From assembly GCA_951802425.1 (NCBI GenBank), contig OX637794.1:2852001-2916000 (forward strand): DNA of 64,000 bases, written 5' to 3'. Shown here piece after piece: positions 48,181 to 58,665 of this stretch. A model generated the notes under the pieces. The model was not told where the DNA came from, did no database searches, and saw only the letters and a list, made by a program, of their open reading frames with translations. Position 1 is the first letter of the stretch. Every line of letters begins with the position of its first letter. Origin of the DNA: Clavaria fumosa. Lineage: Eukaryota > Basidiomycota > Agaricomycetes > Agaricales > Clavariaceae. Position numbers and translations under genes: made by a program.

Positions 48181-49473
48181 ATGGCTGACGCCGCCCCCGC
48201 ACCTGCCCCTGCCCCCGCAGCGGCACCGATAACGTTGAATTTGAAGATCGCCCCCTACACAGGAGAGCGAACAGAGTTTCAAACCTTCCTCCGCAGTCTC
48301 CACCTGGAATTTAGGGTGAACGCTGCCAGATATCCCACGGACTTCCTCAAGGTGGTTTTCACCTTGAGCAATATGACAGAAGGCTACGCTGCAGAATGGG
48401 CAAACCAAGCTGCCACGGTTCTGCTGGAGGAAGGAGGAGAGCAGGTCATCTGGGCGACCTTTGAAGCGAGAATGAGGGAGGCCTTCTCCCCCATCGAAGA
48501 CCAAGCCCTGGCCGTCCAGAAGATCAACCTCTTCAAGCAAGTGCAGATGGACGCTGCACAGTTTTTCCAGAAATTCGAGACGCTGATGAACCAGGCCGGC
48601 TATGACGAAGAAACGCACTGGAACGTGATCCACGCGCTACTAATGAGGGCCTTACACCCCAAACTGATGGAGAAGGTGCTCTCCTGCGCCGAGCAACCTG
48701 CGGATTACCAAGCTTTCCGGGTGCTCACGATACGACTAGACCGCCAGCACCAACTACACATGGCGGTACAAAGAGAAATGCGAGCTCAAACGGCACCCGC
48801 TCCTCGCCCCGCCTGGAACCAGCCCGCGCAACGCCAACCCCCACAGAACCGTTACTGGCGCTCACCCCAGTGGCAACCACAGGCGGTATGGGAGAGACAG
48901 GGCCAGTGGAATGCGCCACCCGCACAGCCACAGCAGGCACAATGGCAACCGCGCCCCCAGCAGCAACAGCAACAACAACAACAGCAGGCGCCACCCCCCG
49001 GACAATGGAACAGACAGGCCCCGCCGGGTACCAGGCAGGGTACCCCTATGGACACGAGCCGAGGCACTGGCCCCCGTCGCCCGCTCGTCTGTTACAATTG
49101 CGGACAAGTCGGGCACCCTGCACGGTTGTGCCCAGAGCCACCCCAACGCCGCGCCATGCCCAGACAGCAAGCGAGGCTCGGCGGCGCATTTGAAATGCAA
49201 TCGCCCCCTGGGTACTACACACCGCCCCCGCTGTCTCCATACCCAGTGCCTGCTTATCCACAATCGCACCCGGCCTCCCTCACGTCGTTTAACCCTTCTT
49301 ATGCCGCCTCCATTGCTTCCCAAAACGACTTTGAAGAAATGGAGAATACCATTGCGCAGTTGCGGGACCAACTGCACATCCAACAGAGGCCCAGGGCACC
49401 GACACCTGGACCGGAGACAACCACAGCAACGTCAAATGCTGGAGATCAGGATTTTCGAGAGGGATCCACTTGA
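48181..49473 (+). CDS. gag of element D
   Basis: 430 residues. The Pro/Ala-rich start leads into the capsid-like region (KIAPYTGERTEFQTFLRSLH, AAEWANQAATVLLEEGG, FFQKFETLMNQAG), then a Gln/Pro-rich linker with a run of ten glutamines, and a zinc knuckle CYNCGQVGHPARLC (C-x2-C-x4-H-x4-C, about residues 303-316). It forms the particle and binds the RNA. The same capsid pattern, APFDGQ...FLRSL, is seen in family A, so the two families are distantly related. It is intact and ends TGA at 49471-49473. Confidence 0.93.
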   Translation: MADAAPAPAPAPAAAPITLNLKIAPYTGERTEFQTFLRSLHLEFRVNAARYPTDFLKVVFTLSNMTEGYAAEWANQAATVLLEEGGEQVIWATFEARMREAFSPIEDQALAVQKINLFKQVQMDAAQFFQKFETLMNQAGYDEETHWNVIHALLMRALHPKLMEKVLSCAEQPADYQAFRVLTIRLDRQHQLHMAVQREMRAQTAPAPRPAWNQPAQRQPPQNRYWRSPQWQPQAVWERQGQWNAPPAQPQQAQWQPRPQQQQQQQQQQAPPPGQWNRQAPPGTRQGTPMDTSRGTGPRRPLVCYNCGQVGHPARLCPEPPQRRAMPRQQARLGGAFEMQSPPGYYTPPPLSPYPVPAYPQSHPASLTSFNPSYAASIASQNDFEEMENTIAQLRDQLHIQQRPRAPTPGPETTTATSNAGDQDFREGST

Positions 49474-49490
49474 GTGCTAAAGTAGGATCC

Positions 49491-52400
49491 ATGTATATTG
49501 TCCCCGCCCGCCGACACCATGTAAACCAGATTGCAAATGACAGGCCAATGTTTCCTTTGTCGAAAGAGGCTGAGAGGGCTAAGCACACCCTCAAGAACCT
49601 CACCCATAAGAAGCTCCCAGGGTATAACGATGATGTGGACTGGGAGAGGGATCCCAGGACCATGTACGGGAGAGGAGGAGAACGACAATTGGACATGCCA
49701 GGTTTCGTGACCACGCTGGACACCAAGGAGATCTACGACATCAAGCTGTTAATTGACTCTGGTTGTACGATGTCTGTCATGGACCTGGAATGGGCCACCA
49801 CCAGGAAGATGAACCTCACAGAACTTGAAACCCCTATAGTGTTCAAGAACATCGATGGAACGACGAACATATCAGGGGCCTTCAAGCATTCGGTAACCCT
49901 ACGACTCAACATCGGAGGCCATGTCGAAATCAAACAATTCCTATTAGGGCGAGTCACTGGCTACCCAGCGATTCTAGGGCACGATTGGCTCCGACAGCAC
50001 AACCCTAGTATCCGTTGGTTTGAGAAATACATCCGCTTCGACAAATGCAACAAAAAGGACTGCCACATCGTAGACTACGGCTATGGCTTACGAAACACAC
50101 ACGATACAACGACCGCGCTTGACTGGAAGGCCCTATACCCTTTGGTGTTCGCTGGGAAGACGGGCCAAAAATTGCCCAAATCTCTACCGGGGATCGACTA
50201 TGAAATCAAGTTTAAAAACGACCCTGGTTTCCTACGTTCAAAGGTCTACCCGCTGACCAACAGGGAAGACGAAGCATTGAAAGCCTGGCTCAAAGAAAAC
50301 TTAGAAAATGGGCGGTTGGTATGGGGAGAGTCGGACTATGTCAGCCCCATCTTCTTCAAAGACGAGGGAGACAAGCTCCGACCCATTATTGACTATAAAC
50401 GGCTAAATTCATTCTGCATGAAGGACATATACCCGCTACCCAGGATTGACGAAACAGTGGCGAGCCTAAAAAAAGCCAAAGTATTCACAAGCGTGGACGT
50501 GGAGTGGGGCTATTGGAACGTCGCGATGGCCGAATGGGCACAACACCTCGCCGCAATAATTACCAAGTACGGTACGGTGTGGCCCACCGTCATGCAGTTC
50601 GGGTTAATGAATGCCCCTTCGGTCTTCCAAAGGAGAATGAACTATATTCTCCGCACCCTAATAGCCACTGGGAAGGTGTTCGTGTACATCGACGACATTC
50701 TTGTGGCAACAGAAACGATCGAAGAACACCGACGCCTACTCCACGGGGTATTCAAGATACTCCAGGAAAATGACCTCTGTGTCCGAGAATCAAAATGCAA
50801 AATAGAACAGCCAGAGGTCACGTTCCTGGGATTGCTAATCTCAGAAGGGAGCATCCGGCACTCACCCAAGAAATGCAGAGGGATAGCTGACTGGCCCGTG
50901 CCGAGGAACAAGCACGCCCTCCAGAAGGGGATCGGCCTACTGAACTATTTCCGAAGATTCATACAGGGATTCGCTACCATCGCCAAACCGCTATACGAAC
51001 TACTGAGTGACAACGCACCGTATGTCTGGACGGACCGACAAGAACGAGCCTGGAGACGTCTAATCCATATACTGCAAAGCGACGTAGTGCTGGCAATCCC
51101 ACAAGATGAAGGCAAATGGAAAATGGAAGTAGACGCGAGCAATTACGCCACCGGAGGAGTACTTTCACAGCAGCAACCCGACGGCGTCTGGCGACCGGTA
51201 GATTTCATTTCGAAAACCTTCTCCCCGGCGGAGATGAATTATGCGACATACGACAAGGAGTTTTTAGCGATCATTAGGGGACTGGAAGAGTGGCGCCACT
51301 ACTTACTGGGAGCCAAGGATCCTTTTGAAATCCACACTGACCATGCGAACCTTCAGTATTTTCAGAAAAGCCAGAAACTCAACCCTAGACAAACGCGATG
51401 GCAGTCAAAATTGCAGTGCTTCAATTTTGAAGTAAAATACAAACCGGGAAAAACAAACATGAAGGCGGACGCTCTCTCCCGATGGCCGGACCACTGGGAG
51501 GGAACAGACAAATACGAAAAACCCTTAGTGCAGGTTTTCCCGGCCCACCGCCTTGCTACACTGTTGATCCCTGAGCCAACAATTGATCAATTGCTCCTAG
51601 AGGCACACGTGAAGACTGTACCCCCTAAAGCGATACCCTATGAGAAAGGAATAGATGGACTTTTCAGACATGAAGGAAAGGTCTGGGTGCCCCAAGACCT
51701 AGTACACAAGGTGCTAATGGAGCTACATGACTCCCCGCTCGGAGGACACCCTGGACCCGAGAAGACATTGGAGAGTGTCACCCGCCAGTTCATGTGGCCA
51801 GGGGTCAAGGAAGACGTGACGGAGTATGTGGCCGGCTGCGAAAAATGTCAGAGGACAAAACCCGACCGGACGAAACGACGCGCGCCCCTGCACCCGCACG
51901 CGATACCGCCTTGCCCGTGGCACACGATAACCTGGGACCTGATCGGACCGCTGTCGAAGTCTGCCACGCACAACGCCATCCTCGTAATATGCGACAAACT
52001 TACAAAAATGACCTTGCTGGAAGCCACGGACACAAAGCTCACGGCGCTAGGAGCAGCAAAAATCCTGCGGGACCGCATACTTCGTAGCCATGGAGTGCCT
52101 TGCAAGGTGATAAGCGACCGAGGATCCCAATTCGTCTCGAACTTCATGGGGGAGTTCTACAAAATTATTGGGATAAAAGGGAACCCGAGTACTGCCTACC
52201 ACCCGCAAACCGATGGGCAAACAGAGAGAATGAACCAGGAGATAGAAATATACCTGCGTTCATACGTCGATTTTATGCAAGATGATTGGTCGGACTGGTT
52301 ACCCACTGCGGAATTTGCCCTGAACAACCGACAGCACTCCGCGACCAAATACAGCCCCTTCTTCTTAAACTATGGTTTCCACCCTCGCATGGGTGATATT

Positions 52401-53009
52401 AGCTTGCCCAACACGCCGCATACCCCGGAGGCCTCTGACTTCGCCACAAAACTACAGAAGGCCAGAGATAATGCCAAGAAGGCCATGGAGAAAGCCGCGC
52501 AATATATGAAAACCGCCTACGACAAACATAAAAACACAAAAACATTAGACTACAAGAAAGGCAACCTAGTCTGGCTGGACGCCACCAACCTAAACACGGA
52601 ACGACCATCAGAAAAACTCACGGACAGAAGAGTTGGTCCTTTTGTGGTGGTAGAGAAGGTGGGACCGGCCGCTTACCGACTCAATCTGCCAACAACTTGG
52701 AAGATCCACCCAGTGTTCAACGAGCTACTACTCACGCCATATAAAGAAGGAAAGTTCCCCAATCAGACTCCAGACGAACGCCCACCTCCCGAATTGATCG
52801 ACGACCACTTGCAATACGACGTGGAAGAAGTACTGAAGAGCCGGAGACACAGACGTAAGTTGCAGTATCTGGTGAAATGGGCCGGTTACCCCCATGAAGA
52901 CAACACGTGGGAACCAAAGACGAACCTGAAGAAAGCGGCAGAAGCGATTGCAGACTTCCACCGAAAGCACCCTGAGGCGGCACGTGCTCTCACGGTGTCT
53001 TTTACCTGA
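49491..53009 (+). CDS. pol of element D: protease-RT-RNase H-integrase-chromodomain
   Basis: From ATG 49491, 1172 residues; the open frame itself extends upstream to overlap the gag end in the -1 frame. Protease: LLIDSGCTMSVMDLEW. RT: DKLRPIIDYKRLN, then YIDDI. RNase H: EVDASNYATGG and TDHANLQYF. Integrase zinc region: GGHPGPEKT, then CEKCQRTKPDRTKR; core: TWDLIGP, SDRGSQFVS, STAYHPQTDGQTERMNQE (D,D,E). C-terminus: chromodomain with VEEVLKSRRHRRKLQ and YLVKWAGYPHEDNTWEP, which would tether integration to marked chromatin. All catalytic residues are present. Expression is either by a -1 shift near the gag end or by reinitiation at the ATG 17 bases past the gag stop; no classical slippery heptamer is visible. 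Confidence 0.93.
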   Translation: MYIVPARRHHVNQIANDRPMFPLSKEAERAKHTLKNLTHKKLPGYNDDVDWERDPRTMYGRGGERQLDMPGFVTTLDTKEIYDIKLLIDSGCTMSVMDLEWATTRKMNLTELETPIVFKNIDGTTNISGAFKHSVTLRLNIGGHVEIKQFLLGRVTGYPAILGHDWLRQHNPSIRWFEKYIRFDKCNKKDCHIVDYGYGLRNTHDTTTALDWKALYPLVFAGKTGQKLPKSLPGIDYEIKFKNDPGFLRSKVYPLTNREDEALKAWLKENLENGRLVWGESDYVSPIFFKDEGDKLRPIIDYKRLNSFCMKDIYPLPRIDETVASLKKAKVFTSVDVEWGYWNVAMAEWAQHLAAIITKYGTVWPTVMQFGLMNAPSVFQRRMNYILRTLIATGKVFVYIDDILVATETIEEHRRLLHGVFKILQENDLCVRESKCKIEQPEVTFLGLLISEGSIRHSPKKCRGIADWPVPRNKHALQKGIGLLNYFRRFIQGFATIAKPLYELLSDNAPYVWTDRQERAWRRLIHILQSDVVLAIPQDEGKWKMEVDASNYATGGVLSQQQPDGVWRPVDFISKTFSPAEMNYATYDKEFLAIIRGLEEWRHYLLGAKDPFEIHTDHANLQYFQKSQKLNPRQTRWQSKLQCFNFEVKYKPGKTNMKADALSRWPDHWEGTDKYEKPLVQVFPAHRLATLLIPEPTIDQLLLEAHVKTVPPKAIPYEKGIDGLFRHEGKVWVPQDLVHKVLMELHDSPLGGHPGPEKTLESVTRQFMWPGVKEDVTEYVAGCEKCQRTKPDRTKRRAPLHPHAIPPCPWHTITWDLIGPLSKSATHNAILVICDKLTKMTLLEATDTKLTALGAAKILRDRILRSHGVPCKVISDRGSQFVSNFMGEFYKIIGIKGNPSTAYHPQTDGQTERMNQEIEIYLRSYVDFMQDDWSDWLPTAEFALNNRQHSATKYSPFFLNYGFHPRMGDISLPNTPHTPEASDFATKLQKARDNAKKAMEKAAQYMKTAYDKHKNTKTLDYKKGNLVWLDATNLNTERPSEKLTDRRVGPFVVVEKVGPAAYRLNLPTTWKIHPVFNELLLTPYKEGKFPNQTPDERPPPELIDDHLQYDVEEVLKSRRHRRKLQYLVKWAGYPHEDNTWEPKTNLKKAAEAIADFHRKHPEAARALTVSFT

Positions 53010-53111
53010 GTAATCACACACTCAGGGTCGAGCATTTAAAAAGAAAAACCACAAGCAACTTCGCCCACCGAACACCTTCTTCCTCTCCCCTCACAACCTA
53101 CACCCACTGCC

Positions 53112-53864
53112 ATGCCGCCCGACCGCACCCCCCAAACCCCACGCCGCAGAATGTACGCCCGCCGCGCCGCGGGATGGCCGAACCACCTGCCGCGCCCTCC
53201 TCCCGCTGAGACCACCCGCCAACGACCCGCACCTGACCTGCGACCCGGACCGGACCCGCGAGGCACGCCGCCGGCCCTCCAACGCCCACCGTCGTCTCCT
53301 GGGACAACTGCTCGCATGCGTCATATCTTAGACGCGGTGCGGATCCCGCATGCACGCCAAGTATTAGGGTTAGACCCCCCACCGCTGATGACGGACGACC
53401 CCCCTTCGCGCATACCGCAATTTCGACAGAACCGAGAACTCCTGGAGCCTGAAGACGACGTCTGGCTCCGCAGAATGGCCGAGCGGCTCAGCGTAAGCTT
53501 TAGCCGCGCGATGTGGATGGAATTACGAGGACTGCAATTTGAACAACAGCGACGCGTCCTCCGCGCCTCCCCCATCCTCATCGAAGTATGGGTAAACTCC
53601 CGGAGCTCGAGGCTGCGATTCGAGGTGCCGTTACCGCCCGAGCCTATCCTGCAAGAAGAATGGGCCGTACACCACAGCCGTACAGGACCCCCCTGGGTCA
53701 TACCCGTCTCCACCGATGTCATGAGCCCGTGGATTATCCCCGCCGACGCCTACGAACACCCTCTCGTGCCCGACACACGCGACACAAGTCTCGACCCACC
53801 CACCGAGCTCGAGCCACCGTCCCAACCACCGCCACGCGAACACGAGGAGAGCCCGGAAGCTTAG
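53112..53864 (+). CDS. Third ORF of element D, downstream of pol, function unknown
   Basis: 250 residues from ATG 53112, 102 bases after the pol stop and 38 bases before the 3' LTR. The N-terminal third is basic and proline-rich (RRRMYARRAAGW, RPGPDPRGTPP). The middle is a predicted folded segment (EPEDDVWLRRMAERLSVSFS, MWMELRGLQFEQQRRVLR) and the C-terminus is acidic and proline-rich. No signal peptide and no membrane segment, so it does not look like an envelope protein despite its env-like position. The frame is fully open in a GC-rich context, where long antisense frames also occur. Coding potential is therefore likely but not certain. Confidence 0.6.
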   Translation: MPPDRTPQTPRRRMYARRAAGWPNHLPRPPPAETTRQRPAPDLRPGPDPRGTPPALQRPPSSPGTTARMRHILDAVRIPHARQVLGLDPPPLMTDDPPSRIPQFRQNRELLEPEDDVWLRRMAERLSVSFSRAMWMELRGLQFEQQRRVLRASPILIEVWVNSRSSRLRFEVPLPPEPILQEEWAVHHSRTGPPWVIPVSTDVMSPWIIPADAYEHPLVPDTRDTSLDPPTELEPPSQPPPREHEESPEA

Positions 53865-53902
53865 CGGATCCGTCGAGACGCCGGACCACAGGGAGGGAAC
53901 TA

Positions 53903-54263
53903 TGTTAGACTTTCACCATATCACCTTTCACCTTTCACCCTATTACCTTTCACCGTATCACTCCCCTTCTTTTCCACCCTCCACACCATGCACACACCCC
54001 TCTCCATCACGTATCACATGCCGCATGCCCTCCCCTCTTCTATTTCGTCACCACGACTCATGTTATACCTCGTTGCCTACGCGTGCCGGCTTCCACCTAC
54101 TATGACTCATCTCGACTCGTATTGTTGTACGTATATATGGTAGCTACTTCAGTAACAACCTCCTCAGGTTGTTACTTCCTATCACATACCTCCTTTGCTC
54201 CCATTCGGCTGACTCTGCCTGAGTTCCTCGAATACCCGGGAGTCAACGCGACAATTGTTGACA
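53903..54263 (+). repeat. 3' LTR of element D
   Basis: 361 bp. The only difference I found from the 5' LTR is CACCGTATC here versus CACTGTATC there. Followed by the target duplication CAAAC. Confidence 0.95.
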
Positions 54264-54293
54264 CAAACCCATGCAGTATCAGGTGCCCCCTGA

Positions 54294-55376
54294 ATGGCAG
54301 AGGAATATGAGAAAGAGATTGCATGGCTCCGAGCCTGCCTGGAGCTGTATGAGGGAGAGAGGAGGGCTCCTGCTGGGGAGAAGAACTGTGCCAGCCCCCA
54401 TTCCATCCCTGTGCCCACTGCCAGTATACCCAAGTATACTATCTTGCAGCAGAGACATACCCAAATTGGGGCTGAGGTGAAGGAGGAAGTGAGACTGGCA
54501 GAGCACCTAACCATGGTGCAGCCAGAAGTGGGGAAATGTGTGCCACGAGAGCTAGCCATCCAGGTGCACTTGAAGCCTCTCAGCACTGGCAAGTCAGCCA
54601 TGATGAAGGCCCTTGTCAACTCAGGGTGCACCAACTGCCTCATGGACTTGGAGTGGGTGAAAAAAGTGGGACTAGAGCCATCTCCCCTGCAGAACCCAAT
54701 CACAATGTACAATGTGGATGGGATGCAGAACAGAAATGGAAAGGTCTGGTATGGGATAGATTTGCTGGTGAAGGTTGGTGACCACCAGGAGATCCACTTT
54801 CTGCTGGGAAAGACCCAGTCTCACATGGTAATCCTTGGGCATGACTGGCTGAAGCAACATAACCTGGATATCAACTGGCAGAAGGCAGAGCTAAGCCTTA
54901 CCCACTGCCCCCCACAGTGTTCCCCATCCCTGCAAGCTGCCGCACCCCTGAAGATGAGTACCCTCACATCCACGAGTATTCCAGACACCTGTTCTCCCAA
55001 CTCTGGCCCAGCCACTACCCTTTGGTTTTTAGTGAAGCAAAGTGGGATGAGCTTCCCCACTCCTGCCCAGACTTTGATATTAAAATCAAGTTTAAAATGG
55101 ACCCTGGACACCTCTCCTCTAAGCTATACTCACTAACACAAGAAGAGATGGTGGAGATGAATCACTGGGTGGATGAGCAGCTGGCCTCTGGACAAATCCA
55201 AACTTTGAAGTCCCCATACGCAAGCCCCTTCTTCTTCAAATGTGAGAAGGACAAGCTGTGGCTGATTATCGACTACTCCAGGCTGAACTTGCATCTATCA
55301 AAGACAAGTACCCCCTCCCCCTCATCCAAGACACTGTGGATGTGTTAAAGGGGGTGACCATCTATTCCAAGATTGT
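54294..55376 (+). pseudogene. pol fragment of element C after the D insertion
   Basis: Protease and the beginning of RT of the A family. The main frame (54294-55136) covers MAEEYEKEIAWLRACLEL, ALVNSGCTNCLMDLEW and HDWLKQHNLDINWQKAEL. A shifted frame (54917-55348) covers VDEQLASGQIQTLKSPYASP and IIDYSRLNLHL. The gene ends at 55376 inside RT, in the same place where A reads SKIDAKGG. Non-functional. Confidence 0.85.
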
Positions 55377-56100
55377 GTTATGACCCCATCCAATCACATA
55401 AGCATGATCCTTGCTCCAGACTCTGGGCTCCATACCAACTCCAGCCATCTCTGATCCACTCCTCCATAACTCTGTGCCCTCTGTTCTGTGCCTTCCTCAG
55501 ACTCCATTCCACTGTCCTTCAGACCTTTCAGACTTCATTCTAGAACCTTCTCCCTTCATCCCCTCATTCTGTCTACCAATGTGAGGATGCCCATGACCCA
55601 TGGGAGTCATCTTTTGTTATTGTTTCTTTGTTCCATGAAAATTGCACAGGCACAAGTGGTGAAACTCTCCTAGTAATTTGATATATACTATGTTTCAAAG
55701 TACTCCTATACTCCTGTCCTTGTAGTATAAGATCCCACCTGTATTTCCCTGTTCTGCAGTTCAAATATTAACATCTCTTGACTCCAAATGTCTCTGAGCT
55801 TTCTTCCTCATCATCCTTGATGTTCTCCACATCATCTGACCAACTCCAAGTAACTCCAGCAAACTCTGATGGAATTCAGAGTTCTGACTTCTGTTCTGAT
55901 TTTCTTCTTGGGTATTGTTTCTGTTGACAAATAGGGACACGTATATACATGGCAGCACAACACATATGTTGAGGCCAGAGTCCCATAAGTTTCTGCTTCC
56001 ACTATCTGTTTTCCCATTTGTCCAATACAGACTCTGATTGGACTCTGATCTATATATATCCACTTTGCTCTGCTAACTCCTCCACTGCTAATGTGATGAG
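55377..56100 (+). repeat. LTR-like repeat related to 12651-13505
   Basis: Begins TGTTATGACCCC directly at the break in element C. Shared blocks with the other copy include TTCAAATATTAAC (near 55760), GGGACACGTATATACATGG (near 55933) and GACTCTGATTGGACTCTGAT (near 56030). CpG sites of the first copy are TpG here. The right edge is not defined. Confidence 0.5.
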
Positions 56101-56144
56101 ACCATGACAGTATATTCGAACTTCAAGCCACATATATACAAACT

Positions 56145-56171
56145 TAACAACAACAACAACAACAACAACAA
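56145..56171. repeat. (AAC)n microsatellite
   Basis: About nine uninterrupted AAC units. It lies shortly before the LINE coding region and could mark its 5' flank. Confidence 0.85.
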
Positions 56172-56468
56172 CCACCACAAGTGCAACTGCAGGACCTGCT
56201 AAAAAGCTCTCCCTCAGCCCCACTACTCCATAGAACAAATCTAGTAGCGATAATCTCCAACCTGTACCTCGCCAGAATCAAATAAACTCAACTCCCACAG
56301 GAAACGCCCCATTATTGAGCACAAACCATGAAAACTCTCCCTTCAACCAACATCACGTGACTCCCTACTATGAACCCGCTCCCCCCTCCACCTCCTGTAA
56401 GCCCCTGTAAAGCGACCCAACAACGAGCCTGAATCGGAACCAATGCACCAATAAGCACACACTTCTAC

Positions 56469-58665
56469 TCATATGGAAACAAACTTATCATCCGAGGTGT
56501 AATAGACTCTGTTTCCAACAGACCTCGCTCTGACCCTGCCACATATGCCAACAAGGTTATCACAGCTATCATACAAAACGATCTCTCTGACCTTTTCTGC
56601 CAATGCCCTGTCACTGCATCACCCTTCAGCCAACGCGACAAGGCACCGTCCGTGTACATCTCATTCACCACCCAGTTTCTCTCGTCCCAACCAAGCCAGG
56701 AACCTCGCTTTGACCTTATGGGAGAGTGGAAACATGTTCTCACCAGATGCGGCGAACCCTGGGACGTCTCCTGGTCCCCCCAGCAACGAGGTAAGGACAA
56801 GCGCTGCTGGATCTGCTTCCCAGATCTAGCCAAAGGACGATTAGAACCAAACGCAAAGAAGGATGCGACTGAACTCGCCAACAAAATTGCCGCATGGTAC
56901 CCCAAGAACCATAAGGGAACTGTGACAAGCCACTTTGGAACCGAAGGCAGACCATTATAGTCCTTGCATTGCCAGCTCAGGCTGACACCCTTGCAGGCCA
57001 TGAGTTACTTCTTAGCAGGATATGGCCAACTGCCACTCACGCAGCTGGAGGCAAACAGATTGAGATAGAATCAGTGTTCGAGTTAATCATCACCGGAATA
57101 AATGCCTACAGTAGCGGCCTTGCTGAAAACCTAACAGAATGGATCTCAGACACCTTTATCGATGACAAGTCTGAATCCCTCTTCCACGACTACCGCATCC
57201 CAACGGGACACGCAGACACTTATGTCTTTTCCATGCTTGACTGGCCCTCCACACAGAGAGTCCTAGAGTCAGCAGACCGCTTCCAAGAGCATTTCACAAA
57301 CTCTATGCTCAGCAACCTGTCCGGACCAACACTACTGTTTGAATACAACTCTGCACCCCCTTTTCGCAAAAGAAACATCATAAGCAAGATCGAATCAGGA
57401 GCAAGCCAACTGTTGCAGCAAATGAAGTCCACTGAAGCCAACTTCAATAAATGACTGGATGCGCTCGAGACGTCCACCCGAGACTCCTTTGCGATGACAA
57501 ACAGTCAACTCCAAACCATCACTCAAAACATGTTCCAAATGGGCCAGGGCATCCAAATGCTCACCGACCAAGTCCGAACCAACTCTGTCAGCCTCGAACA
57601 AATGAGACTTGAGAATTACTACAGGACGCTCATTACCAACATCGATGATGATGTCAGATACTACCGTGACAAAATTCGCTACACCAACAACCAGCTGGAA
57701 GCTGCCCAAGCAGAGGACGAAGTGCAGAAACTAGAGGACAGGAAGAAGGAACTCCTCGACGAGCGAAAAGCAGCGGCTAACTCTTTCCAAGGCTTACCTA
57801 TGATAGTGCCTGCGCCTGCGCCCGCACCTACACTCACACACGCGCCAGCGACCGCACCAGCACAGTTGATAGCTGTGTCTCAACCTCCCTCCCACCCCTC
57901 CCCAACTATGTCTGAAGGCTCACCCCCCACGAACATCATTCTTTCCCACCTGTTCCCAGTGATGTCCTCCATTGGAACTGGAAATCCCTTTGACACCATG
58001 CGTAGACTAGGGACAGAACGGAGTACCGGCCTCAAAACACCCTCCAGCCAAAGGAGAATGCATCACACCGTACTTACAGACCTTACGACACCCCCTATGA
58101 TGACTCTGACGAACCGTATGAACCTGACTCCCATCTCGAATCATATCTCTGTCTCTTTCTCATCTACTGGCACCCGCAGCCGGTGCAGATACATCTCCTC
58201 TCTGAGTACATTGTCTGGACTGCCAAAATTGTCTCTCTTTCTCTGGCTCATACCTCTTCTGATGCTCGTCACGACAGTAGCCGCAGCGCCTCCCTTACAT
58301 ATGTCGAATGCCTTCTCCATCTATGCCTTGAATGCAAACGGTCTCGTACATAACATAAAAATATCCCATCTAAATGCGGTGATCACCGCACACAGGCCAC
58401 ATGCATTTGTGATATCCGAAAACTCTAAACTCCCCTACCAGGACTATAACATCTTCGAAGAGCCAGGAGTCCGGACAGACAGCCACCACATATTCAAGTG
58501 GGGTGTTGTAGAGGGTATCCGTAAGGACATTCAGATACACAAGCGAGTCACTGACCTCTCAAGCTCCCTAACTGGCCGAGCTGTTGTATTAGACATTATA
58601 CTCCCAACATCCAATGGAACTGGCTTCACCCACAGACTAATCGGCAGCTACGCCCCTTGGAACCC
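56469..58665 (+). pseudogene. LINE N-terminal region: gag-like part, coiled coil, hydrophobic segment, start of endonuclease
   Basis: The frame begins around RGVIDSVSNRPRSD and shifts by one base near 56955 into ALPAQADTLAGHELLL. A TGA at 57452-57454 interrupts it. It then continues through a long heptad-like stretch (QMLTDQVRTNSVSLEQMRLE, then EDEVQKLEDRKKELLDERK), a Pro/Ala-rich linker, the hydrophobic run LSLFLWLIPLLMLVTTVAAA near 58230-58290, and straight into the endonuclease start SIYALNANGLVHNIK, ISENSKL and IGSYAPWNPGG. A frameshift near 58665 ends it. The gag-like part would bind RNA; no zinc knuckle was seen. Confidence 0.75.

Larger units (their letters stand above)
47155..54263 (+). 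mobile_element. Element D: young, nearly intact Ty3/gypsy chromovirus with extra ORFs
   Basis: 7109 bp with 361-bp LTRs that differ at one position I could find (CpG to TpG), a 5-bp target duplication CAAAC (47150-47154 and 54264-54268), and intact gag and pol. It lies in element C. Contents in order: LTR, self-complementary primer site, an upstream reading frame with one stop, gag, pol with chromodomain, a third ORF, polypurine tract (AGGGAGGGAAC near 53890), LTR. Its CpG-rich composition contrasts with the decayed host element and supports recent arrival. Confidence 0.95.
45877..55376 (+). mobile_element. Gypsy element C (A family), split by element D and truncated
   Basis: Segments 45877-47154 and 54269-55376 belong to one copy of the A family. 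The 5' LTR 45877-46172 begins TGTTAGGATTG and ends CTGATA. Leader, gag and the start of pol follow; the pol frame is broken. Element D interrupts it at CAAAC. Pol resumes at 54269 with protease (ALVNSGCTNCLMDLEW) and the start of RT (YASPFFFKCEKDK), then ends abruptly at 55376 where an LTR-like repeat begins. Confidence 0.9.

Noticed and set aside
48725..49383. Long minus-strand frames opposite gag of element D
   Set aside because: Shadows of the Gln/Pro-rich GC-rich gag sequence; translations are valine/cysteine runs without motifs.
49441..49490. Classical -1 slippery heptamer at the gag-pol junction of element D
   Set aside because: No X-XXY-YYZ site in the gag frame; GATTTTC does not fit. 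Reinitiation at ATG 49491 is equally possible.
53112..53864. Third ORF of element D as an envelope gene
   Set aside because: No signal peptide, transmembrane segment or cysteine-rich ectodomain; position alone is not enough.
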